Positions 1 through 8,504 are shown, counted from the first letter of the stretch. The stretch: 64,000 nucleotides of DNA from Flintibacter faecis (GCF_014287875.1 NZ_JACOPN010000006.1:124001-188000); one strand, 5' to 3'. A program made the numbers and translations. Notes: a model not told the origin generated them from the letters alone.

Positions 1-517
1 CATGGGGCTGCAGCTTGCCCTTCAGGGTCACTTTGATGGCGGAGGGCACCTTGAACCACAGCAGACCGGTGGCCATGCCGGCGGCCATGTCGGTGGAGCC
101 CACGCCGGTGGAGAACGCACCCAGGGCACCATAGGTACAGGTGTGGGAGTCGGCACCCACGATGACCTCGCCGGGGGCGCAAAGGCCCTTCTCGGGCAGC
201 AGGGCGTGCTCCACGCCCATGTGGCCCACGTCGAAGAAGTTGGTGATGTTGTGCTTGTGGGCAAAGTTCCGGGCCTTCAGGCACAGCTCGGCGGACTTGA
301 TATCCTTGCAGGGGGTGTAGTGGTCCAGAACGATGGAGATCTTATCCCGATCAAACACCTGGGTAAAGCCGGCCTTCTCAAACTCGGTGATGGCGACGGG
401 GGTGGTGATGTCGTTGCCCAGCACCATGTCCAGCTTGGCCTCGATGAGCTGTCCGGCCTCCACCCGGTTCAGCCCGGCGGCCTTGGCCAGGATCTTCTGC
501 GTCATGGTCATTCCCAT
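1..517 (-). CDS. leuC: 3-isopropylmalate dehydratase large subunit (LeuC/HacA type), 5' part
   Basis: This is the N-terminal 172 residues of an aconitase-superfamily dehydratase; the gene runs off the left edge. The enzyme isomerises 2- to 3-isopropylmalate in leucine synthesis with a [4Fe-4S] cluster. Family motifs are visible: [21 protein letters not shown], and [16 protein letters not shown], whose Cys is an expected cluster ligand. The compact N-terminus fits the archaeal-type LeuC/homoaconitase group, so homoaconitase activity cannot be excluded. The start is the ATG ending at 517, with GGAGGAG six bases upstream. Another ATG lies two codons further in. Its small subunit and the rest of the leucine operon would lie outside the window. 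Confidence 0.88.
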   Translation of the reverse strand, partial: MGMTMTQKILAKAAGLNRVEAGQLIEAKLDMVLGNDITTPVAITEFEKAGFTQVFDRDKISIVLDHYTPCKDIKSAELCLKARNFAHKHNITNFFDVGHMGVEHALLPEKGLCAPGEVIVGADSHTCTYGALGAFSTGVGSTDMAAGMATGLLWFKVPSAIKVTLKGKLQPH

Positions 518-575
518 TGAAAACTCCTCCTCAGTGCGCATTGCTTTGTAACTGCCCTATAGTATGACAGGGTGC

Positions 576-605
576 TTGCCAAAAAAATGTAAAGCATGTT
601 ATAAT
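576..605 (+). promoter_or_regulatory. Sigma-A-like promoter of the Crp/Fnr regulator
   Basis: TTGCCA (576-581) and TATAAT (600-605) are separated by 18 bp. They lie just upstream of the ribosome site GGGAGG at about 620. Confidence 0.6.
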
Positions 606-633
606 TGAAGAAAATTCTTTGGGAGGCTTTTCT

Positions 634-1278
634 ATGGACCGACAGACCTTGGGCGAGATGGACCTGCCCGCCCACATCTGGGAGCCCTTTGCCCAGAGCC
701 GGGCGGCCATCCGCTGCTCCCCCGGCTTTCTTATCTACCTCCAGGGGACGGAGGCCACCTGCTTCTATTATTTAAAGGAGGGCCGGGTAAAGAGCTTCAT
801 CCAGTCGGAGACCGGAGGCGAGCGGGTGCTGAACATCTACCGGGCGGGCAGCCTGTTCGGCGAGGCATCTTTTTTGGACGAGCTGCCCCGGGTGTCCTCC
901 GCCGTGTCCCTCACTCCCTGCCAGCTGGTACCCATCGACCGGGAGCTGGTCACCCAGGCCATCAGCCGGGACCCGGAGTTGGCCCTGGCCATGATGAAAT
1001 ATCTGGCCCGCACCGTGCGTCTGCTCTCCCATCAGGTGGATCAGATGGCCTTCCGCCCCGCCCAGTGGCGGGTGGCCCGCTATCTCCTCTCTCTGGCCGA
1101 TGGGGACGACTGTCTCCAGTGCAGTCAGGACGACATCGCCGATTCCGTCTCCGTCAGCCGCGTCACCGTCAGCCGCATTTTAAACGACCTGTCCCGCCGG
1201 GGCCTGGTGGAACTGGGCTACCGCCGCATCCAGATCCTGAACCGCCCGGGGCTGGAGGGGCTGTGCCGGGAGGAGTGA
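634..1278 (+). CDS. Crp/Fnr-family transcriptional regulator
   Basis: This 214-residue protein has the Crp/Fnr layout: an N-terminal cyclic-nucleotide-binding-like beta-roll (about residues 15-120, with GRVKSF and GSLFGEASFLDE), a dimer helix, and a C-terminal winged HTH (DDIADSVSVSRVTVSRILNDL, split here only by domain limits). No N-terminal Cys cluster is seen, so an Fnr-type iron-sulfur sensor is unlikely and the effector is unknown. The ATG at 634 follows GGGAGG at a good distance; an in-frame TTG at 619 lacks a ribosome site. It is transcribed away from leuC. Whether it controls leuC or the lipoprotein gene downstream is not shown. Confidence 0.85.
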   Translation: MDRQTLGEMDLPAHIWEPFAQSRAAIRCSPGFLIYLQGTEATCFYYLKEGRVKSFIQSETGGERVLNIYRAGSLFGEASFLDELPRVSSAVSLTPCQLVPIDRELVTQAISRDPELALAMMKYLARTVRLLSHQVDQMAFRPAQWRVARYLLSLADGDDCLQCSQDDIADSVSVSRVTVSRILNDLSRRGLVELGYRRIQILNRPGLEGLCREE

Positions 1279-1330
1279 ACTTCCGGCCTCAGCACTAAAA
1301 CACACACGACTTGATGAAAAGGAGGCCCTT

Positions 1331-1774
1331 ATGAAAAGAACACGTTTCCATCGCTCTCTTGCGTTCAGCGCCGCCCTCGCCTGTCTCCTCTGCTTCGCCG
1401 CCTGCGGCGGTCAGAACACCGCCAGTTCTTCCCCAGCCGCCCCCTTGGAGTACACGGTCAGCTGTCAGAACAACCGCGGCGACTCCAATCCCTTTGACAT
1501 CCACTCCAACGGAACCGTATCCCTCAGCTTCACCAACAACGGCCTGGAGGATGTCTTTATCACCGTACACAAGCAGGGCCTTCTCAATCGCTGGGGCGGA
1601 GCAGTATCCGTCAACGGATGTGACAGCTTCTCTGTCCCGGTAGGCCAGAGCGTCCAAATTGACACCGACGGCAGCGCCTGGTCCAAGGGCACCTATCGTT
1701 TCCAGGCATCCAACGATACCGGAACGGACTTTGACTACGCCTGTACCCTGCAGGAGCTGGACTATATCCCATGA
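1331..1774 (+). CDS. Small secreted lipoprotein of unknown function
   Basis: The 147-residue product has a basic N-terminus, a hydrophobic stretch and a lipobox-like LCFAAC with Cys25, so it is probably a lipoprotein anchored outside the membrane. After a Ser/Ala/Pro linker comes a roughly 105-residue beta-rich domain (NGTVSLSFTNNGLEDVFITV and GTYRFQASNDTGTDF), which looks like a small Ig-like sandwich. No catalytic motif was recognised. GGAGG lies just before the start. It sits 52 bp after the Crp/Fnr gene and may be co-transcribed, and it is followed by a strong terminator. Confidence 0.7.
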   Translation: MKRTRFHRSLAFSAALACLLCFAACGGQNTASSSPAAPLEYTVSCQNNRGDSNPFDIHSNGTVSLSFTNNGLEDVFITVHKQGLLNRWGGAVSVNGCDSFSVPVGQSVQIDTDGSAWSKGTYRFQASNDTGTDFDYACTLQELDYIP

Positions 1775-1791
1775 GCTGAACAGGCTATGAT

Positions 1792-1834
1792 AAGCGCCCC
1801 CGGCTGGAACGAATCTGTTCCGCCGGGGGCGCTT
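1792..1834 (+). terminator. Intrinsic terminator after the lipoprotein gene
   Basis: A long hairpin has 13-bp GC-rich outer arms (AAGCGCCCCCGGC and its complement) and a second stem GGAAC/GTTCC. It is followed shortly by TTTTT. Confidence 0.8.
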
Positions 1835-1889
1835 CACCGTTTTTATGGGGCTCTCATAGGATGGGGCACGAAAATCAGGAGGTGTTCTT

Positions 1890-2630
1890 ATGCCCATCAT
1901 CTATCTCTCCCCCTCCACCCAGGAGAACAATTCGTTCGTCACCGGGGGCACGGAGGAGCAGTACATGAATCTGCTGGCCGACAAGCTGGTGCCCTATCTG
2001 GATGCCTCGGGCATCCGGTATGTACGCAACACGCCGGAGATGACGGCGGCCTCGTCCATTGCGGCCTCCAACGCCGGGCGGTATGACCTGCACCTGGCCC
2101 TGCACTCCAACGCCGCTCCGCCGGGCAGATACGGCTCGGCCCGGGGATCCCTGGTGTTCTACTATCCGGGCAGCGTCCAGGGGCAGCGGGCGGCGGAGCT
2201 CATCGCCGACGGACTGAAGGCCATCTATCCCCTGCCCAATCTGGTGCAGGCCCAGCCCACCACTGCCATCGGGGAGGTGCGGCGGGTCCGGGCCCCCTCC
2301 GTCTTTTTGGAGCTGGCCTTCCACGACAACACCTCTGATGCCGTCTGGATTCAAAACAATCTGGACGCAGTGGCCCGCAATCTGGCCCTGTCCCTCACAG
2401 AGTATTTCGGTATCCCCTTCTTCTCCACCCGGCAGGACCGCCCTGCGGTGGTGGACCTGTCCTGGGGGGTGCTGAACATCCGGGACCGGCCGAACATCGA
2501 CGGGACGATCCTGGCCCAGGCCCCGGACGGGGCCCCGCTCACGGTATTCAACCAGTTTGACGGCTGGTATCTGGTGGAATACGGCGATGTCACAGGCTAT
2601 GCCAGCGGGGATTTCGTCACTCTGGCTTGA
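1890..2630 (+). CDS. N-acetylmuramoyl-L-alanine amidase with C-terminal SH3b domain
   Basis: The 246-residue protein has an Amidase_3-like zinc amidase domain (about 1-175) and a C-terminal SH3b-type domain (about 185-246; GVLNIRDRPNIDGTILAQA). Family enzymes cut the muramoyl-alanine bond of peptidoglycan. The N-terminus IYLSPSTQENN is typical of a Clostridia subfamily that lacks the usual HGG start. LHLALHSNA and FLELAFHDN hold the likely metal ligands and catalytic Glu. No signal peptide is seen, so it may act in the mother cell, during lysis, or be exported another way. AGGAGG precedes the ATG. Its 3' end overlaps the convergent LytTR gene by 14 bp. Confidence 0.85.
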   Translation: MPIIYLSPSTQENNSFVTGGTEEQYMNLLADKLVPYLDASGIRYVRNTPEMTAASSIAASNAGRYDLHLALHSNAAPPGRYGSARGSLVFYYPGSVQGQRAAELIADGLKAIYPLPNLVQAQPTTAIGEVRRVRAPSVFLELAFHDNTSDAVWIQNNLDAVARNLALSLTEYFGIPFFSTRQDRPAVVDLSWGVLNIRDRPNIDGTILAQAPDGAPLTVFNQFDGWYLVEYGDVTGYASGDFVTLA

Positions 2631-3369
2631 CGGAGGGCAGCCGCTCCACCACGCTCCGGGCCCGCTCCTTGGCGGCCAGATAGTCCAGATAGCTGGCCCG
2701 GATGCGCTTGAGCTCCCGCTGGCGGATGGGCACCGCGTCTCCGCTGGACAGGTGGAATGCCTGGTCAACGGAGAGTATCTCGTCCATGTTCACCAGAAAG
2801 CTCTGGTGGCAGCGAAGGAACCGCCGGTCCCCCAACTCCCCCTCCACGGTGTTCAGCGTCTTATAGACCACATGGGTCTGCCCGTCCCGGCAGTGGAGGA
2901 TGCACTTGGCGTTTTGACTTTCCACAAACAAAATGTCCTGATAGGGCAGCTGGATCACGGCCGCGCGCCGGCGGATGGCATATCGCTCCTCCGGCCCCGT
3001 CTCCGGCAGAAACTTGTCCAGCACCGCCGCCACCGTCTGATAATCATAGGGCTTGAGCAGATAGGCTGCGGCGGACACCTCGTATCCCGCCACGGCGTAG
3101 GCATCGGTGGAGGAGATGAACACCAGCGGGCCCTGGTAATTCAGCTCCCGCAGGCGGCGGGCCACCTGGATCCCCAGCATGTCGTCCATCAGGTTGTCCA
3201 GAAAGACCAGGTCGTAATATCCCCCGTCCTCCATGTCGCGGACCAGACCCAGGCCGCCGTCATAGGCCGTCACCTGGATGGCCCGGCTCCTCTGGGCGGC
3301 ATAGTGCCCCACCACATCCACCAGCAGCTCCCGGTCCAGCTGGCTGTCCTCACAAATTGCGATCCGCAT
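2617..3369 (-). CDS. LytTR-family response regulator
   Basis: The 250-residue protein has an N-terminal receiver domain (about 1-120) and a C-terminal LytTR DNA-binding domain (about 140-240), as in AgrA/LytR/VirR. In the receiver, ICEDS supplies the acidic pocket, YDLVFLDNLM the phospho-acceptor Asp, and LLKPY the conserved Lys. The LytTR part shows ILFVESQNAKCILHCRDG and FLRCHQSFLVNMDEI. No histidine kinase is adjacent, so the sensor is encoded elsewhere or it is an orphan. It converges on the amidase gene with a 14-bp overlap of the coding ends and no terminator between them. Confidence 0.88.
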   Translation of the reverse strand: MRIAICEDSQLDRELLVDVVGHYAAQRSRAIQVTAYDGGLGLVRDMEDGGYYDLVFLDNLMDDMLGIQVARRLRELNYQGPLVFISSTDAYAVAGYEVSAAAYLLKPYDYQTVAAVLDKFLPETGPEERYAIRRRAAVIQLPYQDILFVESQNAKCILHCRDGQTHVVYKTLNTVEGELGDRRFLRCHQSFLVNMDEILSVDQAFHLSSGDAVPIRQRELKRIRASYLDYLAAKERARSVVERLPSVKPE

Positions 3370-3620
3370 AAAAACAGTCCTCTCCGTTTCTCTACTCTCG
3401 CTGTCTTCCGCTTACTTCTGTTTCAAGATACTATGACATCCTCATTTTACAGCTCTTGTTGTTATATAAATGAAATCGTCTGCTTCCTCAAACACACCTC
3501 TTTCGGATCTGTCAAATTCATCGGCATTTGTTTCATTTTCATCGGCAACATCCACAACGGCGGCACATGTGATATAGTAGCCCCATCAAACCCACATGAA
3601 TCAGAAAGGGGCCCACATGT

Positions 3621-3854
3621 ATGATCGAATATCGTTCCGTGCAGGAGCATCTCCACAGTCCCGACCTGGGCAATTACTGTGCCTATGGCATCTACGCCTA
3701 TCAGGTGGAGCCGTCCAGCAGTAAGAATATCCTGGCGATCCACGATGTATTTCTCAACGCCGCCGATGCCATCTCCTTTGTTCATCGCTGCAACCAACTG
3801 GAGCTGAGTCCCGTCTCGCTCTATGATGTGATTCAGGATACCCTGGGCATCTAA
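3621..3854 (+). CDS. Small DUF6514-like protein
   Basis: This 77-residue soluble protein resembles the DUF6514 family of Clostridia in size and in the pattern ending in NQLELSPVSLYDVIQDTLGI. Its function is unknown. GAAAGGGG precedes the ATG at about ten bases. It stands alone between the LytTR gene and yaaL, with about 250 bp of non-coding DNA on each side. The family assignment is from memory of the sequence pattern. Confidence 0.65.
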   Translation: MIEYRSVQEHLHSPDLGNYCAYGIYAYQVEPSSSKNILAIHDVFLNAADAISFVHRCNQLELSPVSLYDVIQDTLGI

Positions 3855-4104
3855 GCGGGACCAAAGCCCACCTTTTCCATTTTTCCTGAGGTAATTGTTA
3901 CAGATACTCGCATTATTTTCACTTTAGCGGCTAAATTATACCCCCTTCTCGCTGCCTTGTCAAACCATGTTTCCATTCCCCGGACCGTTTTGGAGCGATT
4001 CGGGGAATTTTTCTCTTCTGTCCGGTCCGGTTGGTTATCCGGCAGCATATCTGTCCAGAATATCCATACAATGGGATAACCGGAACAGAAAGGAGCCTGC
4101 CCCC

Positions 4105-4341
4105 ATGATCCTGCCAGCCCACATCTCTTCCCGCCGCCCCCGTGACCGGGATGAGGCAGAGCGCCGGGCGCTCATGTCCTCTCTCTCCCGCACCCGTGCC
4201 CAGATCAACCAGGCCTACGGCAGCTTTAACCAGACCAGCGACGGGGATCTGATCGAATCCTATGTCTTCGAGATCAATGCCCTTCAAGCCCGGTACAACT
4301 ATCTCCTCCGCCGCTTAAAGCAGCTGGAGGTCCAGCCGTGA
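4105..4341 (+). CDS. yaaL: DUF2508 (YaaL) family protein
   Basis: The 78-residue, helix-rich protein has the DUF2508 pattern, including RTRAQINQAYGSFNQTSDGD, LIESYVFEINA and the C-terminal YNYLLRRLKQLE. Function is unknown, but the gene lies next to bofA in many endospore formers, as here. The start at 4105 is preceded by AAAGGAG. An upstream in-frame extension to 3967 lacks a ribosome site and is rejected. It overlaps bofA by 4 bp, indicating translational coupling. The recR gene usually found upstream in Bacillus is absent. Confidence 0.85.
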   Translation: MILPAHISSRRPRDRDEAERRALMSSLSRTRAQINQAYGSFNQTSDGDLIESYVFEINALQARYNYLLRRLKQLEVQP

Positions 4342-4610
4342 CCGCCCTCTCCTCCCCCGCCCTGTGGTGCGCCGTGGCTCTGGGTCTATGCGCCCTGTTG
4401 TGTCTGCGGGGGTTGATCGGGCGGCTGCTCCGCCTGGTACTGCGCTCCGGCGCAGGGCTGGTCCTGCTGGCCGCCCTGGCCCGGTTTGGCTCCGCCCTGG
4501 GGCTGGGCCTTGGGGTCAACCTGACCAACGCCCTGGTGCTGGGCCTGCTGGGTGCCCCCGGCTTTGCCCTGCTGTGCCTGCTGCACTGGGTCCTGGGACA
4601 GACAGCTTGA
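4338..4610 (+). CDS. bofA: Pro-sigma-K processing inhibitor BofA
   Basis: This is a 90-residue integral membrane protein with about three hydrophobic segments and the family's C-terminal pattern LGVNLTNALVLGLLGAPGFA. In Bacillus, BofA holds the SpoIVFB protease inactive in the mother-cell membrane surrounding the forespore and so delays sigma-K activation. It starts with GTG inside the yaaL stop codon (GTGA). Its presence indicates an endospore former. Length and position after yaaL match the family. Confidence 0.85.
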   Translation: MTALSSPALWCAVALGLCALLCLRGLIGRLLRLVLRSGAGLVLLAALARFGSALGLGLGVNLTNALVLGLLGAPGFALLCLLHWVLGQTA

Positions 4611-4623
4611 TTTCATCACATGA

Positions 4624-4674
4624 AAAAGGCCCAAAGCGGTCTGTTTACACAGAGCGCTTTGGGCCTTCTTTTGG
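4624..4674. terminator. Bidirectional terminator between bofA and the Asp23 gene
   Basis: The inverted repeat AAGGCCCAAAGCG / CGCTTTGGGCCTT has A-rich DNA on its left and TTCTTTT on its right. It can stop transcripts from both converging genes. Confidence 0.8.
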
Positions 4675-4694
4675 TTTTGGCAGATTTATGACGA

Positions 4695-5072
4695 TCACGC
4701 GTCCTTGGGCGGGAACACGATGCCGCCCACGTTCACGTTGACGGAGGAGACCTCCAGCCCGGTCATGGACTCGATGGCGGCCTTTACGCCGTCCTGGATG
4801 GCCTTGCCCACCTGGGGGATGGTGTGTCCGTAGACGATGAGCACGGACAGCTCCACCTCCACCTTGTCCTCCTCGGTCTTGATCCGCACGCCCTTGGCCA
4901 GGTTCTTTTTACCCAGCAGCTCGGCGATGTCGCTGCCCAGGTTGGCGGCCAGACTGCTCACGCCGTCTGTCTCCAGCGCGGCGGCAGCGGCGATGCCGGC
5001 CAGAACTTCCTCAGAGATATGGATATTCCCCAGCTCGTCACAGCGGGAGACATATTCCTTGTTTTCACTCAT
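4695..5072 (-). CDS. Asp23/Gls24 family envelope stress protein
   Basis: The 125-residue protein carries one Asp23 domain: GNIHISEEVLAGIAAAAALE, GVRIKTEEDKVEVELSV and IPQVGKAIQDGVKAAIESMT. Family members are abundant membrane-associated or cytosolic proteins linked to cell-envelope stress and, in Clostridia, often sit near fatty-acid or nus genes. Here it is monocistronic. The ATG at 5072 follows AAGGAG by ten bases. A GTG three codons earlier overlaps that site and is less likely. Confidence 0.85.
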   Translation of the reverse strand: MSENKEYVSRCDELGNIHISEEVLAGIAAAAALETDGVSSLAANLGSDIAELLGKKNLAKGVRIKTEEDKVEVELSVLIVYGHTIPQVGKAIQDGVKAAIESMTGLEVSSVNVNVGGIVFPPKDA

Positions 5073-5189
5073 GCTTGCCACACTCCTTGTGCGCCTGCTT
5101 GGCGGCGCAGTAATGGATATGGTTTATTTTAGCACACTTTTTTCCCGTTGACAACTGCGGCGGGCAAAAACTTTCCCGCTCCGCCGGGT

Positions 5190-5447
5190 TTACTTTCCGA
5201 AGGAGAACAGGCCCTTCTTCTCATAAGGTTCGGTGGACACAGACAGCACCTGATAGCCCGTGGCCTCCACTACCTTCTTCAACGCCTCCTGGTCCAGCTC
5301 CTCCGGGCTGATGACCACCGTCTCCCCCTTGCCGTGGGAGGAGGTCACCTTTTTCACCTTGGGGAACTCCTTCCGAACGGCGTCGTTCACATGGGCCTCG
5401 CACATGCCGCACATCATACCTTCTACCTTCATAGTCGTCTTAAACAT
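5190..5447 (-). CDS. copZ: Heavy-metal-associated domain protein (CopZ-like chaperone)
   Basis: This 85-residue HMA-domain protein has the metal site GMMCGMCEAHV (a CxxC) and a Lys/Gly-rich C-terminus. Such proteins bind Cu(I) in the cytosol and pass it to the P-type ATPase. The second ATG (5447) lies eight bases from AGGAGG, while the first (5453) is too close. It is the last gene of csoR-copA-copZ, 41 bp after copA. A metal other than copper is possible, but the CsoR operators favour copper. Confidence 0.85.
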   Translation of the reverse strand: MFKTTMKVEGMMCGMCEAHVNDAVRKEFPKVKKVTSSHGKGETVVISPEELDQEALKKVVEATGYQVLSVSTEPYEKKGLFSFGK

Positions 5448-5488
5448 GGTCATTTCCTCCTGATTTGTTGTGTATTTTTGTTCTTATC

Positions 5489-7996
5489 TCAACGCTTCAC
5501 GTTCTTCACCTGGTAACCCTGGTCCTCCACGGCCCGCTTCACAGCCTGGTCGTCCACAGGGGCGTTCAGGGTAATGACAGCGGTGCCGGCCTTGTGGCTC
5601 ACCTGGGCGGAAGTGATCTGAGGCAGGGCCTCCAGGGCGGTGCGCACCCGGTTTTCGCAGTGCTCACACATCATGCCCTTGATACGCAGGGTACAGGTCC
5701 GGTCGTCTTTTTCCCCGTCCCGGGCAGGCTGCTGAGCGGGGGCCTCCCTGCCATACAGCCTGCAGAAGTTCAGCCGCAGGGCGTTGGACACCACGCAGAA
5801 GCTGGACAGGCTCATGGCCGCCGCGCCGAACATGGGATTCAGGGTCAGTCCCAGGGGGACGAACACCCCCGCGGCCAGAGGGATACCGATGACATTATAG
5901 AGGAAGGCCCAGAACAGGTTCTCCCGGATGTTCCGCAGGGTGGACCGGCTGAGCCGGATGGCGGCGGGCACATCGGCCAGGGTGCTCTTCATCAGCACCA
6001 CGTCTGCCGCGTCGATGGCCACGTCTGCCCCTGCGCCAATGGCGATGCCCACGTCCGCCCGGGTGAGAGCCGGGGCATCGTTCACCCCGTCGCCCACCAT
6101 GGCCACCGGGCCCCGCTGCTGTAACTTACGGATGGTCTCCTCTTTCCCGCCGGGGAGCACCCCGGCAATGACCTCGTCCACCCCCGCCTGGGCCCCGATG
6201 GCCTGGGCGGTACGTTCATTATCTCCGGTGAGCATGACCACTTGGATACCCATCTCCCGCAGCTGAGCCACCGCCCGGGGGCTGTCCGGCTTGATGGTAT
6301 CGGCCACGGCGATCATGCCCAGCAGGGCCCCATCCCTGGCAAAGAGCAGGGGGGTCTTGCCCGCCTGGGCCAGGGTATCCGCCTGCTGCCGGGTCTGGTC
6401 AGAGACCGTCGTCTGCTCGGACAGAAAGCGCAGGCTGCCGCCCACCAGGGTCTGGCCGCCCAGCTTGGCCGTCAGGCCGTTGCCGGGCAGGGCAGTGAAG
6501 TCCTCCGTCTCCGCCGGGGTACGACCCTCTGCCCGGCCTTTTTCCAGAATGGCCCGGGCCAGGGGGTGCTCGCTGCGGGCCTCCAGCGCCAGGGCAACAT
6601 CCATCAGCGCTTCCTCCGTCACACCGGGAGCGGGCAGCAGGTCGGTCACCTGGGGCTGGCCGGAGGTGATGGTGCCCGTCTTGTCCAGGGCCACCACTTT
6701 GATTTTCCCCGCCTGCTCCAGAGAGACGGCAGTCTTGAACAGGATGCCGTTTCGGGCCCCCAGGCCGCTGCCCACCATGATGGCCACGGGGGTGGCCAGA
6801 CCCAGGGCGCAGGGGCAGCTGATGACCAGCACCGAGATGCCCCGGGCCAGGGCAAAGCTGAAGCTCTGACCCAAAAACAGCCACACGGCGGTGGTAATGA
6901 CGGCGATGGTGATGACCGTGGGCACGAACACCCCGGCCACCTTGTCGGCGAGCTTGGCGATGGGGGCCTTGGTGGCCGCCGCATTCCCCACCATCTGAAT
7001 GATCTGGGACAGGGTGGTGTCCTCCCCCACCCGCAAGGCCCGGCAGCGGAGATAGCCGGACTGGTTGATGGTGGCGGCGGACACCTGGTCCCCGGGGGCC
7101 TTATCCGCAGGGATGCTCTCGCCGGTGAGGGCCGACTCGTTCACCGCGCTGGCCCCCTCCTCCACCACGCCGTCCACTGGGATGCTCTCCCCCGGCTTCA
7201 CCACGAACAGGTCTCCGGCCTTCACCTGCTCCACAGGGACGGTGACCTCCTGCCCCGCCCGCAGCAGCACCGCCGTCTTGGGGGCCAGGCGCATCAGGCC
7301 CTTCAGGGCATCGGTGGTCTTGCCCTTGGACCGGGCCTCCAGCAGCTTGCCCACGGTGATCAGGGTGAGGATCATGGCGGCGGACTCGAAATAAAACTCG
7401 TCCATCAGCTCCATCACCCGGTCCATATTGCCGTGGAGCTGGGCGTCGGTCATAAGAAACAGGGCAGCCACGCTCCACACAAAGGCGGCGGTGGAGCCCA
7501 AAGCTACCAGGGTGTCCATGTTGGGGGCCCTGCGCCACAGGCTCTGATAGCCGCTGATGAAAAACCTCTGGTTGATGACCAGGATGATGCCCGCCAGCAG
7601 CAGCTGGACCAGGCCCATGGCCACGTGGTTCCCGTCGAACCAGCGGGGCAAGGGCCACCCCCACATCATGTGCCCCATGGAGAAGTACATCAGCGCCAGC
7701 AGAAAAACCACCGACGATGCCAGCCGCCTTTTGAGCCTGGGGGTCTCGTGGTCGGCCAGGGCCTCCTCCCGGGCGGCGGGAGAGGCGCTCTGTCCCGCTC
7801 CCTTCACGCTGGCCCCATAGCCCGCCGCCTGCACTGCGGCCACGATGGTCTCCGGCGCGGCCGTGCCCTCCACGCCCATGGAGTTGGTGAGCAGGCTCAC
7901 TGAGCAGGCGGTGACACCGGGGACCTTACACACCGCCTTTTCCACCCGGGCCGAGCAGGCGGCGCAGCTCATCCCGGTCACGTTGTATTGTTCCAT
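5489..7996 (-). CDS. copA: Copper-translocating P1B-type ATPase
   Basis: The 835-residue Cu(I) export ATPase has an N-terminal HMA domain (GMSCAACSARVEKAV), eight predicted membrane helices, the translocation motif SCPCALGLATP (near residue 395), the phosphorylation site DKTGTIT and the hinge MVGDGVNDAPALT. Unusually, it also carries a second HMA domain at the extreme C-terminus (GMMCEHCENRVRTALE). It pumps copper out of the cytosol. The ATG at 7996 follows AAGGAG; ten extra upstream codons lack a ribosome site. The gene is in an operon with csoR and copZ, and the csoR-copA gap holds a palindromic repeat. Confidence 0.95.
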   Translation of the reverse strand: MEQYNVTGMSCAACSARVEKAVCKVPGVTACSVSLLTNSMGVEGTAAPETIVAAVQAAGYGASVKGAGQSASPAAREEALADHETPRLKRRLASSVVFLLALMYFSMGHMMWGWPLPRWFDGNHVAMGLVQLLLAGIILVINQRFFISGYQSLWRRAPNMDTLVALGSTAAFVWSVAALFLMTDAQLHGNMDRVMELMDEFYFESAAMILTLITVGKLLEARSKGKTTDALKGLMRLAPKTAVLLRAGQEVTVPVEQVKAGDLFVVKPGESIPVDGVVEEGASAVNESALTGESIPADKAPGDQVSAATINQSGYLRCRALRVGEDTTLSQIIQMVGNAAATKAPIAKLADKVAGVFVPTVITIAVITTAVWLFLGQSFSFALARGISVLVISCPCALGLATPVAIMVGSGLGARNGILFKTAVSLEQAGKIKVVALDKTGTITSGQPQVTDLLPAPGVTEEALMDVALALEARSEHPLARAILEKGRAEGRTPAETEDFTALPGNGLTAKLGGQTLVGGSLRFLSEQTTVSDQTRQQADTLAQAGKTPLLFARDGALLGMIAVADTIKPDSPRAVAQLREMGIQVVMLTGDNERTAQAIGAQAGVDEVIAGVLPGGKEETIRKLQQRGPVAMVGDGVNDAPALTRADVGIAIGAGADVAIDAADVVLMKSTLADVPAAIRLSRSTLRNIRENLFWAFLYNVIGIPLAAGVFVPLGLTLNPMFGAAAMSLSSFCVVSNALRLNFCRLYGREAPAQQPARDGEKDDRTCTLRIKGMMCEHCENRVRTALEALPQITSAQVSHKAGTAVITLNAPVDDQAVKRAVEDQGYQVKNVKR

Positions 7997-8027
7997 GCTA
8001 CTCCTTCTTTTCTGTGGGTATCCCACC

Positions 8028-8125
8028 TGTCATTCCGAGGAGCGCAGCGACGTGGGAATCCGTAACCCCCGTCCTTGGGAAAACGGATCGCTGCGTCGGC
8101 CCTTTGGGCCTCCTCGCAATGACAG
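8028..8125. repeat. Intergenic palindromic repeat element (about 98 bp)
   Basis: Between csoR and copA, the ends form an imperfect inverted repeat: GTCATTCCGAGGAGCGCAG on the left, and GTCATTGCGAGGAGG read from the right. The inner sequence also pairs (GTGGGAATCCG and CGGATCGC portions). This matches a type of short repeated element often seen between genes in Oscillospiraceae; that comparison is from memory. It is transcribed within the copper operon and may fold in the mRNA. Confidence 0.65.
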
Positions 8126-8131
8126 TGCGCT

Positions 8132-8443
8132 TTATCTCATCAGTTTCTGTATCGTCGTCACCAGCTCGTCGATCACCTCGTCCTTCCCCTCCCGGATGTC
8201 CCGCGCCACGCAGGTGCGGATGTGGCTGGCCAGCAGTTCCTTATTAAATGCGTTGATGGCGGCGTTGACCGCCGCCGACTGGATGAGAATGTCGTTGCAA
8301 TAGGCATCCTGTTCCACCATGGCCTGAATGCCCCGGATCTGTCCCTCCAGCCGCTTTAAGCGGTTGACCAGCCTTTTCTTCTGCTCCTCTGCCCGCTGGG
8401 TGGTCTTCACCCCGCAGCAGCAGCCCTTTTTTTCTTCGCTCAT
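8132..8443 (-). CDS. csoR: CsoR-type copper-sensing repressor
   Basis: The 103-residue all-helical DUF156 repressor has the Cu(I) ligand set Cys49 (YCNDIL), His74 and Cys78 (HIRTC), which is the CsoR C-H-C signature. A CCC run near residue 8-10 is an extra, uncommon cysteine cluster. In this family Cu(I) binding releases DNA. The upstream region holds two CsoR-like operators over the promoter. It is the first gene of csoR-copA-copZ. Confidence 0.93.
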   Translation of the reverse strand: MSEEKKGCCCGVKTTQRAEEQKKRLVNRLKRLEGQIRGIQAMVEQDAYCNDILIQSAAVNAAINAFNKELLASHIRTCVARDIREGKDEVIDELVTTIQKLMR

Positions 8444-8454
8444 ATTCCCTCCAA

Positions 8455-8504
8455 ATACCCCTGTCGGGTATCTGCATCGTATACCCCCCCAAGGTATTTG
8501 TCAA
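8455..8504 (-). promoter_or_regulatory. csoR-copA-copZ promoter with two CsoR operators
   Basis: On the minus strand, TTGACA (8499-8504) and TACGAT (8476-8481) are 17 bp apart. One operator-like pseudo-palindrome, ATACC-N7-GGTAT (8481-8497), fills the spacer. The second, ATACCCCTGTCGGGTAT (8455-8471), lies just downstream of the -10 near the likely transcript start. Both resemble the GC-centred TACCC...GGGTA sites of CsoR. Repressor bound here would block RNA polymerase directly. Confidence 0.8.

Noticed and set aside
6242..7903. 553-codon open frame antisense to copA
   Set aside because: Same GC-bias shadow effect. It has no ribosome site or recognisable domain.
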